DNA from: Clostridium lundense DSM 17049
GTDB lineage: Bacteria > Bacillota > Clostridia > Clostridiales > Clostridiaceae
Length of the DNA stretch: 64,000 bases
Direction: 5' to 3'
NCBI RefSeq assembly: GCF_000619945.1
Contig: NZ_JHVC01000021.1
Location: forward strand, 1 to 64,000
The position numbers and the translations under genes were made by a program. Below, piece after piece: positions 25,833-33,049 of the stretch. The notes beneath the pieces were generated by a model. It did not search any database. It was given only the letters and a program-made list of their open reading frames with translations, and was not told the DNA's origin. Position 1 is the stretch's first letter. Each line of letters opens with the position of its first letter.

Positions 25833-27830
25833 ATGAACAAGATTTTTCAGCCAATAAAAATAGGAAAAGTAGAGATAAAGAATAGAATTGCTATGGTTCC
25901 TATGGCTAATTTAGGGCTTATTACAGAAGATGGATGTTTTTCTCAAAGAGCTATAGACTATTATGTAGAGAGGGCAAAAGGCGGTACTGGTCTTATTATA
26001 ACTGGAGCTGTAAAGGTAGAAAATGAAATAGAAAAACTTAAGATGCCAAGTTTTCCATGTATTACATTGAATCCAGTACATTTTATACAAACATCTTCAG
26101 AGCTTACGGAAAAGGTTCATTCTTATGGGGCAAAAATATTTATTCAAATAACTATGGGACTTGGACGCAGTGCTGCACCAGCATTTTTAGATTGTCAGGC
26201 AGTGGCTCCGTCAGCAATACCAAATTATTGGGATCCTTCTGTTACATGTAGAGAACTTACAACTGAAGAAGTTGAGACTATGGTTAAAAGATTTGGTGAA
26301 GCTGCACATATAGCAAAAGAAGCAGGCTTTGATGGAATGGAAATACATGCAGTGCACGAGGGATACCTTCTTGACCAATTTACACTTTCAGTATTTAATA
26401 GAAGAACAGATAAATATGGTGGAGATTTAAGAGGAAGATTAACTTTACCAATAGAAATAGTTAAAGAGATTAAGAAAACTGCAGGAAATGATTTTCCAGT
26501 AGGATTAAGATACAGTATAAAAAGTTATATAAAGGATTGGAGACAAGGCGGACTTCCAAAAGAAAATTTCAAAGAATTAGGACGTGACTTAGAAGAAGGA
26601 TTAGAAGCAGCTAAAATATTAGAAGAAGCAGGATATGATGCTTTTGATGCTGACTGTGGAACTTATGATGCTTGGTATTGGGCTCATCCACCTATTTATT
26701 TAGAACATGGATGTTATCTCCCATTTACTAAGAAACTAAAACAAGTGGTTAAAGTTCCTGTAATAGTAGCAGGAAGAATGGAAATACCAGAGTTAGCAGA
26801 AAAGGCATTAAATGATGGGAAGTTAGACATGGTTGGCATAGGAAGAGGATTACTAGCTGATCCATATTGGCCAGAAAAAGTAATGAAAGGACAGGAAGAA
26901 AGAATTCGTCCATGTATAGCATGTCATGATGGATGTATGGGAAGAATGTTTGCAGGAAGACGTCTTTCCTGTGCTGTAAATCCTGTTACAGGACGTGAAA
27001 AGGAATATGCTATAACACCTGCATACAATAAAAAGAAGGTTTTAGTAGTAGGTGGAGGAATTGCAGGAATGGAAGCAGCAAGAGTATCTGCACTTAGAGG
27101 GCATGAGGTCACATTATATGAAAAAACAGATAGATTAGGTGGACACGTTATTCCAGCATCAACTCCAGAATTTAAAGAAACGGATAGAAAATTAATGGTA
27201 TGGTATGAAAATGAATTAAGTGAATTAAAGGTAAGCGTATTAAAAAATAAAGAAGTAGATGAAGAATTAATCCAAAGCCAAACTCCAGATGTGGTATTTG
27301 TAGCAACAGGCTCAAAGGCTATTAAACCAAATATTGAAGGAATAGATAAGGAAAAAGTAGTTTTAGCAGAAGATGTTCTTTTAGGCATGAATAAAGCAGG
27401 AGATAAAATTGTAGTTATTGGTGGAGGATTAGTAGGTTGTGAAACTGCTTTATGGCTTGCTCAAAAAGGAAAGAAAGTAACCGTAGTAGAAGCTCTTTCA
27501 GATATACTTATTTCCAGTGGAGTACCTATGCCACATATGAATAGAATAATGCTTATTGATCTTTTGAAATTCAATAATGTAAATGTAGTTACAAATAGCA
27601 GTGCTCTAAAAGTTACAGATAATGGAGTACAAATAATAAATAAAGACTTTAAAAAGGAAGAATTGAGAGCAGATACTGTAGTTATTGCAGTAGGTTACAA
27701 AAATGAGAATAAACTATATGATGAAATTAAAAATAAATCTTATGAAACCTATGTGATAGGTGATGCAAGGCATGCTAATAACATAATGAGTGCTGTATGG
27801 GATGCCTATGAAATAGCAAAAGATATTTAA
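25833..27830 (+). CDS. NADH:flavin oxidoreductase / 2-enoate reductase family (OYE-type, FMN-[4Fe-4S]-FAD)
   Basis: 665 residues with the complete architecture of 2-enoate and 2,4-dienoyl-CoA reductases. An N-terminal Old-Yellow-Enzyme TIM barrel (to ~350) has MEIHAVHEGYLLDQF (active-site His pair region) and the FMN phosphate site VGIGRGLLADP. A [4Fe-4S] motif CIACHDGCMGRMFAGRRLSC lies at ~354-373. An FAD domain starting VLVVGGGIAGMEAAR (~396) and a nested NAD(P)H domain VVIGGGLVGCETALW (~525) follow. Clostridial homologues reduce 2-enoates, cinnamate-type acids or bile acid intermediates. The substrate here is undetermined. Ribosome site GGGAGG. Monocistronic, with a strong terminator at 27970. 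Confidence 0.92.
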   Translation: MNKIFQPIKIGKVEIKNRIAMVPMANLGLITEDGCFSQRAIDYYVERAKGGTGLIITGAVKVENEIEKLKMPSFPCITLNPVHFIQTSSELTEKVHSYGAKIFIQITMGLGRSAAPAFLDCQAVAPSAIPNYWDPSVTCRELTTEEVETMVKRFGEAAHIAKEAGFDGMEIHAVHEGYLLDQFTLSVFNRRTDKYGGDLRGRLTLPIEIVKEIKKTAGNDFPVGLRYSIKSYIKDWRQGGLPKENFKELGRDLEEGLEAAKILEEAGYDAFDADCGTYDAWYWAHPPIYLEHGCYLPFTKKLKQVVKVPVIVAGRMEIPELAEKALNDGKLDMVGIGRGLLADPYWPEKVMKGQEERIRPCIACHDGCMGRMFAGRRLSCAVNPVTGREKEYAITPAYNKKKVLVVGGGIAGMEAARVSALRGHEVTLYEKTDRLGGHVIPASTPEFKETDRKLMVWYENELSELKVSVLKNKEVDEELIQSQTPDVVFVATGSKAIKPNIEGIDKEKVVLAEDVLLGMNKAGDKIVVIGGGLVGCETALWLAQKGKKVTVVEALSDILISSGVPMPHMNRIMLIDLLKFNNVNVVTNSSALKVTDNGVQIINKDFKKEELRADTVVIAVGYKNENKLYDEIKNKSYETYVIGDARHANNIMSAVWDAYEIAKDI

Positions 27831-27969
27831 AAAGGTGGTGTCTGTTTGTCAGTGGTTCTGTAATGAGCATTTATTTTTACAGGTAAAAAAGTAAGAAATT
27901 ACTTTTATTTTGTATACCTAAAAAATGCCTTGCAGAAGATATCAAACTGAACCTATATATAGATTATTC

Positions 27970-28002
27970 AGTAGATATAGTTTTGCTATATCTACTTTTT
28001 GT
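27970..28002 (+). terminator. Terminator of the OYE-type gene
   Basis: AGTAGATATAG pairs with CTATATCTACT around TTTTG, followed by TTTTTG. The hairpin sits inside a wider inverted repeat, GCCTTGCAGAAG (~27927) against CTTCCGCAAGGC (~28007). Confidence 0.9.
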
Positions 28003-28151
28003 TTTCTTCCGCAAGGCTATTGCAAAAAATATTTAAATGGAGGAAACAAAAATCAGTATTTTAATACTTGTTTCGTAATCATTTATATTATGTAAAGAGA
28101 GTAAGTGTTTTCGTGATGAATAAAAAGAGCAATGTATCAAGGTTGGTTTTT

Positions 28152-28207
28152 GAATAACACACCAAAGATACTATTTGAACATATATTATAACTTTGCGTG
28201 TTATTCT
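28152..28207. repeat. Inverted repeat GAATAACAC...GTGTTATTC
   Basis: GAATAACACACCAAAG pairs with CTTTGCGTGTTATTC (one internal mismatch pair) across a ~24-nt AT-rich loop, followed on the plus strand by TTTTAT. It immediately precedes the IS605-like structured remnant and may be a terminator. Confidence 0.55.
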
Positions 28208-28216
28208 TTTATCACC

Positions 28217-28463
28217 ATCAAGTGATTCTTAGACTTAGGTGGAGTTTGCTTATGAGGAATACCTCTCTCCATCTGAGTCTTAGAAGAACTTATCCAGGGG
28301 CGTGTCAGCCGTTATGCACAGCATAGGAACTCTAAATCGCTGAAGCTCAAGAGTTCTAATATCTCCCACTTAAAGAAAAGCAGAGAACCAAAATCTTTGA
28401 TTTTATGTGAATCGCTTTCACAAAGTGTGATGGGAGTGTTACGGATGTTAGCCGTCGGATAAA
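28217..28463 (+). ncRNA. IS200/IS605-type right end with TnpB guide-RNA-like scaffold, no transposase left (copy 1)
   Basis: A highly structured ~247-nt stretch. ATCAAGTGATTCTTAG pairs with CTTAGAAGAACTTAT-type sequence around a GATGGAG/CTCCA stem. GGAACTCT pairs with AGAGTTC. CTCCCACTT pairs across a hairpin with GATGGGAGTGTTACGG, and the element ends GTTAGCCGTCGGATAAA. The first ~85 nt and the final part reappear at 45496-45643 (minus strand). This is the pattern of the 3' non-coding part of IS605-family elements, where a TnpB-bound RNA ends at the transposon right end (established for the family). No tnpA or tnpB is nearby. Assignment is by recalled sequence pattern, not a model search. 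Confidence 0.55.
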
Positions 28464-28507
28464 ATTGGTTAAAAGGAAAAATGACATATCAAAGGAGTAT
28501 ATTAAAA

Positions 28508-29010
28508 ATGAATATATCAATTAGATTAGAAAAGTGTGTTCATTTATTCCAGAGTTGGATTTTATCGCGTGTGATGGAGAAGTAACTATTGGTAATATTA
28601 TTTACTCAAAAGCAAAGATAATTAATGAAGATAATGAAGAGTTTCAAGTTTTGTGCATGGGTCCTCTTGGAGTATTGTCTTCTTATCAAGGTAAAGGTAT
28701 TGGAACTTTACTTATACAGCATTCTATTAATGTTGCAAGAATATTAGGCTATAAAGCAATTATTATTTTTGGTAATCCAGACTATTATCATCGCTTTGGT
28801 TTTGAAAATGCTGAGAAATATAATATTCAAACATCTTGGGGTGTCAATTTTCAAGCATTCATGGTACTTGAGTTGTATGAAGGTTCGCTTAAAGGAATTT
28901 CAGGTAAGTACTATGAGGATTCTGTTTTTGAAGTAGATGATGAAGAATTGAACATTTTCGAAAAACAGTTCCCGTATAAGGAAAAACATATTACCGATAC
29001 TCAATTATGA
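28508..29010 (+). pseudogene. GNAT acetyltransferase, 5' region deleted and frameshifted
   Basis: A good ribosome site (AAAGGAG) and ATG at 28508 start MNISIRLEK, the usual beginning of a YhbS-like GNAT N-acetyltransferase, but that frame then runs into unrelated residues and stops. Homology resumes in another frame at about 28534 with CSFIPELDFIACDGEVTIGN and continues through the acetyl-CoA-binding site GPLGVLSSYQGKGIGTLLI to a normal C-terminus. About 50-60 codons between start and this point, present in intact relatives, are missing. The surviving 158 codons could only be translated from a GTG at 28534 with no ribosome site. I therefore call it a broken gene. It lies directly after an IS605-like remnant. 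Confidence 0.75.
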
Positions 29011-29045
29011 TAGGTGGCATAAACAGAATTCTTGGTTTTAGAAGG

Positions 29046-29105
29046 AGTTTTTACTCTCACTTTAAAGAAGATGGGAGTATTAGAGCGAGTAGTCATGGGA
29101 TAAAA
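29046..29105 (+). repeat. IS605-type right-end fragment (copy 4)
   Basis: ACTCTCACTTTAAAGAAGAT leading into GGGAGTATTAG and ending GTAGTCATGGGATAAA matches the 3' part of the elements at 28217-28463 and 45496-45643 (GGCAGTATTAGGGCAGGTAG, then TCATCAGATAAA in the latter). The 5' hairpin domain is absent. Confidence 0.45.
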
Positions 29106-29140
29106 TAATTTCGGGGTACAGCCGAGATACGTGTAAAAGC

Positions 29141-29180
29141 AGGCCAAGTAATGGAACTTAATTCCATTACCTGGCCTTTT
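29141..29180 (+). terminator. Strong rho-independent terminator
   Basis: AGGCCAAGTAATGGAA pairs with TTCCATTACCTGGCCT (one mismatch) around CTTAA, followed by TTTCTAAT. It closes the plus-strand region containing the broken acetyltransferase. Confidence 0.85.
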
Positions 29181-29290
29181 CTAATCCAATTTTCTTATAA
29201 ATTTGAAGAATACAAGGACTTTTGTATTCTAAATAGCTATCAATATCTGTTGGATACAGCTTTGCTGCTTATATATTTTTAAGAAAGCCG

Positions 29291-29626
29291 CTATCTCTTT
29301 CCCTTTTTTTCATGAGTATATCCTTCTACTTGAAAGTCTTTTGAAAGTTCTTCTATAAATTCATTGTACCAAGGACATTTAGATCTAATACAAGAAGATA
29401 AATGTATTGTAGTTACCCCAAGTTTTTTTAAATCTTCTGCTTTTATTAATAGTTCTTTAACTGAATTATCAGTACACCCATTACATTGTATAAAACTTAA
29501 TAATTCAGAATCTTCCTCTGTGTATTTTTCAAAGGAACCAGATTTATTATTGAAAGCCTTAAAACATCCAGAACCAGAACATCTCTTAGATACTTCTAAA
29601 CAGTTGATAATACCTATTTTTTTCAT
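29291..29626 (-). CDS. CGGC-domain protein, putative metal-binding
   Basis: 111 residues with cysteine pairs spaced as in CGGC-domain proteins: CSGSGCFKAF near residue 16, QCNGCTDN near residue 48 (here CNGC instead of CGGC), and HLSSCIRSKCPWY near residue 76. The family is thought to bind metal through these cysteines, and its function is unknown. No signal peptide. It is a single gene facing the upstream region of the AraC regulator. The stop lies 111 bp past a terminator of the opposite strand. Confidence 0.85.
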   Translation of the reverse strand: MKKIGIINCLEVSKRCSGSGCFKAFNNKSGSFEKYTEEDSELLSFIQCNGCTDNSVKELLIKAEDLKKLGVTTIHLSSCIRSKCPWYNEFIEELSKDFQVEGYTHEKKGKR

Positions 29627-30119
29627 TAATTATCTTTAATGGGAGGGTGTACAGTAAGTACAAAACTCCCACTAAAATTCACCTCATTTCATTTTAGAAA
29701 ATCATAACTCAGATTATGCTTTATTACTTATTAGTTTTTTAGCGAATGATCTTGAATGCTTAATTTTATCATTTATTATAAACACTATTTTATCATAAAA
29801 GAGATTTTCTGTAGATGATTTTAATCACGAAACTATATGAAAATGCTGTATTTTAATAAACTAAATTCTAAAAAAGAATATTTGAGTATAGGATAAATAC
29901 TATTAAAATGGTAAACTGAATATATAGTACTTAGTTGAGAACTTTTATCAAATGGAAAATTGATAGTTTAAGATAATTGAGAATTGAAAGTGGAAAGTTA
30001 AAAAATCTTTTTTGTGAGTAAGCTAAAAAATATAATTAAAGGCTTTTCTGAAAAGAAAAGATTCAATCATTCTCAACTCTCCATTCTCAATTTTCAACTA
30101 ATAAATTGGGGGGATGGTT
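29627..30119. other. ~490-bp intergenic region upstream of the AraC-type regulator
   Basis: Contains the divergent upstream regions of the CGGC gene and the AraC regulator and, at 29953-30100, a long imperfect palindrome (separate entry). No supported gene. Confidence 0.5.
29953..30100. repeat. Long imperfect palindrome, ~60-bp arms
   Basis: The left arm (GAAAATTGATAG ... AATTGAGAATTGAAAGTGGA ... AATCTTTT) and the reverse complement of the right arm (GTTGAAAATTGAGAATGGAG ... AATCTTTT) are clearly related. The transcript could fold into one large hairpin. Its right end is 20 bp from the AraC gene start. Confidence 0.55.
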
Positions 30120-31109
30120 TTGGGAGTTGAAAAAGACATTATAGATAGATATTGCAAATATATTGAAGAAGAGTTTGGGTGTAAAACCTCAGATGAGATT
30201 TTAGGAAAGAAATACATTATCGGTGAAAAATTTGGCATGGGGAATTTTTCTAGAATGAAGATAGAAGATGGAGTGGAGCTTTCCATATTTCATATGTATA
30301 AAGCAGATACACATTTTGATAATAGTATATATGAAGATGATATTTTAGAAATAAGCTACTGTTATAGTGGAACTGGGGAAATTATGACTTTTCCACATAA
30401 GAAAAAATATGCATTCAAGGAAGGACAGATTTGTATTTATAAAGGATTAAATGATGTAGATTATTTTAAATTCAAATACGATAACTGTAAGACTGTATCT
30501 GTTCATATGAACTTTAATACAATTAAAAATGTTATAAATCCAATATGGGAAGACAAAATAATAATAGACTGGCAAAATAATATAAATGAAATATTTAAAG
30601 GAGATATATTAGTCATTGAAAATGCTAGTTGTGAAATAAAAAAAATAGCAGAAGAAATAGATAGTATGGTAGTAAACAATATGTTAGACTATATGAAACT
30701 AAAGCTAAAAGTTATGGAGCTTTTAGCCACATTTTTTGGAGAGAAGTGCAATAAAAAATCTTTAAAAGATTCGACTAAAAAAGAAACAGAAATTATAATT
30801 GCCTCTAAAGAAATAATAAGTAAAAGTCTTCAAAATACACCCTCTGTTAAAGAGTTAGCTTCTAGTTTGGATATAAGCATATATAAATTGCAAGAGGAAT
30901 TTAAAAATATAACAGGAGATACAGTTTATGAATATATAAAAAAACTAAGAATTGAAAAGGGAAAACAGCTATTAAAAAACACAGATATGACAATCTTAGA
31001 AGTTGCAAATGAAATAGGATATGAAAATCCAAGTAAGTTTGCCAGTGTATTTAAACAATATAATGATATTACCCCATTAAAATATAGAAAATTGAATATT
31101 AGTAAATAA
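30120..31109 (+). CDS. AraC-family transcriptional regulator, probable siderophore-responsive activator
   Basis: The protein is 329 residues from a TTG at 30120, which lies 7 nt after GGGGGG; the in-frame ATG at 30114 directly abuts that ribosome site and is less likely. The N-terminal ~200 residues are a ligand-sensing region of the YbtA/PchR kind. The C-terminal ~100 hold two helix-turn-helix units: PSVKELASSLDISIYKLQEEF and TILEVANEIGYENPSKFASVFKQYNDITPLKYR, the latter being the AraC signature. It precedes two ABC half-transporters whose promoter carries a Fur box and a pair of direct repeats spaced 20 bp apart, the kind of site AraC proteins use. By analogy with YbtA it would activate uptake genes when the ferric siderophore is present. 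Confidence 0.88.
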   Translation: MGVEKDIIDRYCKYIEEEFGCKTSDEILGKKYIIGEKFGMGNFSRMKIEDGVELSIFHMYKADTHFDNSIYEDDILEISYCYSGTGEIMTFPHKKKYAFKEGQICIYKGLNDVDYFKFKYDNCKTVSVHMNFNTIKNVINPIWEDKIIIDWQNNINEIFKGDILVIENASCEIKKIAEEIDSMVVNNMLDYMKLKLKVMELLATFFGEKCNKKSLKDSTKKETEIIIASKEIISKSLQNTPSVKELASSLDISIYKLQEEFKNITGDTVYEYIKKLRIEKGKQLLKNTDMTILEVANEIGYENPSKFASVFKQYNDITPLKYRKLNISK

Positions 31110-31152
31110 TCCAATAAAATGTTTCCAATTTACTAAAATCATAGATTTTTGT

Positions 31153-31181
31153 TTTTTGGAGCATTTTTTTACTTTTTGGAG
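31153..31181 (+). promoter_or_regulatory. Direct repeats TTTTTGGAG x2, 20 bp apart: likely AraC-type operator
   Basis: TTTTTGGAG at 31153-31161 and again at 31173-31181, exactly two helical turns apart. They end immediately upstream of the Fur box and of a promoter with a perfect -10 (31206-31211) but no good -35, as expected for an activator-dependent promoter. Confidence 0.6.
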
Positions 31182-31183
31182 TA

Positions 31184-31202
31184 GATAATGATAATCATTA
31201 TC
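31184..31202 (+). promoter_or_regulatory. Perfect 19-bp Fur box
   Basis: GATAATGATAATCATTATC matches the classical Fur consensus at every position. It ends 4 bp before a TATAAT -10 (31206-31211), so bound Fur would block RNA polymerase. It governs the ABC transporter pair starting at 31303. Confidence 0.92.
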
Positions 31203-31302
31203 AATTATAATGATATCATAAGAATTTACGGAAATAATAAATGATGAAAAAATTATACATGTTTATTATTTATTAAATTTTAATTTGTTAAGGGGGGTAA
31301 TT

Positions 31303-33048
31303 ATGAAAAAACAATCAAATTTAGGATTTCTTTTAGAGATATCTGGTAAGGAAAAATTTAAACTATATTTATCTGCTTTATTTAGCGTAATAAGTTCACT
31401 GCTTTCTATAGTACCATATATACTTATGTATAATATAGTATTAGAGCTTTTTAAGAATACAGTAGATTATGAAAGAATTAAATCTATGGCTATAACTGTA
31501 GGTGTTATTGTAGTAATTAGGATGGCTGTGTTTTTACTGTCAGGAGTATTTTCTCATATAGCAGCCTTTACTATACTTTATGAACTGAGAATGAAAGCTA
31601 TAAATCATATGTCAAAGCTTAATATGGGATTTTTTACAGGTCATACTTTAGGAGAAGTTAAAAAAACCATAAATGAGGATATAGAAAAGTTAGAAAACTT
31701 TATAGCACATCAAATTCCAGATTTATCTTCAGCAGCCGTAACTCCTATTATAATTATAAGTTATCTTATATATTTGGATTGGAGACTGGCTTTAGTTTTA
31801 TTTATTCCTATTATTTTAGGAATTATAAGCCAAATAGGTATGTTTAAGGCTATGAATGAAAGAATGGAGCATTATCATTATTTAATTCAAAAGCTTAATT
31901 CTACTATTATTCAATATATAAATGGAATGAATGTAATGAAAGCCTTTAATTTATCTGCAAAATCCTTTAAGAATTATAAAGATATCACAAAAGAATATGC
32001 AGATTACTGGGTTAAGATGACTAAGGAAAGTTCACCTGCCTATGCAGTATTTTTAGTTCTCATAGATTCAGGACTTTTATTTATGATTCCAATTGGAGGA
32101 ATAATGTTTTTAAAAGGAAGTATAAATGTATCTACCTATTTATTATTCTTAATATTAAGTTCAAATTTCCTTACTTCTTTTAAACAATTATTAGAATTTG
32201 GAGTATCATTTTCAATGCTTCTAGAAGGAGCTGGAAAGGTAAGAGATATTTTGGATCAGCCTATACAGGTAGAGGGCAGCAGGAATCTAAATGAAAAAAT
32301 CAATGGAAAAATACAGTTTAACAATGTTACATTTAAATATGATAAAGAGGAAGTTATAAAAAATCTATCCTTAACTATAGAACCTAAAAATGTAGTTGCT
32401 TTAGTAGGGCCTTCAGGTTCAGGAAAGACCACATTAGGTCAATTGCTAGGAAGGTTCTGGGACGTGGATAAGGGAAGCATTACTATAGATGGTATAGACT
32501 TAAAGGACATTAAAATGGAAGAACTTATGGATAAGGTATCCTTTGTATTTCAAGATGTATTTATGCTCCAAGATACAATATTAGAAAATATTAGAATGGG
32601 TTCTAATAAAACTATGGATCAGGTTATTGAAGCTAGTAAAGAGGCACAAATCCATGATTTTATAATGAGCTTACCAGATGGATATGATACATCCCTTGGA
32701 GAAAATGGAATTAAACTTAGTGGAGGAGAAAAGCAAAGAATTTCTATTGCCAGGGCAATATTAAAAAATAGTCCTATTGTAATTTTAGATGAAGTTACTT
32801 CTTATTCTGATATAGAAAATGAAAGTAAAATACAAGAAGCTCTTAGGAACTTATTAAAGGGCAAAACAGCTATAATCATAGCTCATAGATTGTATACCAT
32901 AAAGAATGCAGATAAAATTGTAGTTTTAGATGAAGGGAAAATTATAGAACAAGGAAAGCATAATTATCTGATGAATAAAAAAGGATTATATAGACATCTT
33001 TGGGACATGTATGATTATGAATTAGCAAAGGCAGTAGGAGGGGAGTAG
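31303..33048 (+). CDS. ABC exporter-type half-transporter, YbtP-like (ferric siderophore uptake)
   Basis: 581 residues from the ATG at 31303 with ribosome site AGGGGGG; a TTG at 31285 is upstream of that site. The N-terminal ~310 residues form a six-helix type IV transmembrane domain. The C-terminal ATPase has Walker A GPSGSGKTT (~373), signature LSGGEKQRIS (~478) and Walker B IVILDEVTS (~500). Note that the usual D-E-A/P-T is E-V-T here. The fold is that of exporters, but paired genes under Fur and AraC control, as in yersiniabactin YbtPQ, work in ferric-siderophore import. The next gene starts 1 bp after this stop, so the two probably form a heterodimer. Confidence 0.87.
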   Translation: MKKQSNLGFLLEISGKEKFKLYLSALFSVISSLLSIVPYILMYNIVLELFKNTVDYERIKSMAITVGVIVVIRMAVFLLSGVFSHIAAFTILYELRMKAINHMSKLNMGFFTGHTLGEVKKTINEDIEKLENFIAHQIPDLSSAAVTPIIIISYLIYLDWRLALVLFIPIILGIISQIGMFKAMNERMEHYHYLIQKLNSTIIQYINGMNVMKAFNLSAKSFKNYKDITKEYADYWVKMTKESSPAYAVFLVLIDSGLLFMIPIGGIMFLKGSINVSTYLLFLILSSNFLTSFKQLLEFGVSFSMLLEGAGKVRDILDQPIQVEGSRNLNEKINGKIQFNNVTFKYDKEEVIKNLSLTIEPKNVVALVGPSGSGKTTLGQLLGRFWDVDKGSITIDGIDLKDIKMEELMDKVSFVFQDVFMLQDTILENIRMGSNKTMDQVIEASKEAQIHDFIMSLPDGYDTSLGENGIKLSGGEKQRISIARAILKNSPIVILDEVTSYSDIENESKIQEALRNLLKGKTAIIIAHRLYTIKNADKIVVLDEGKIIEQGKHNYLMNKKGLYRHLWDMYDYELAKAVGGE

Positions 33049-33049
33049 T

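Noticed and set aside
28205..28330. Open frame ...HQVILRLRWSLLMRNTSLHL... through the IS605-like element
   Set aside because: The equivalent frame in the sister copy (45496-45643) is interrupted, while RNA stems are conserved, so the region is better explained as structured non-coding sequence.
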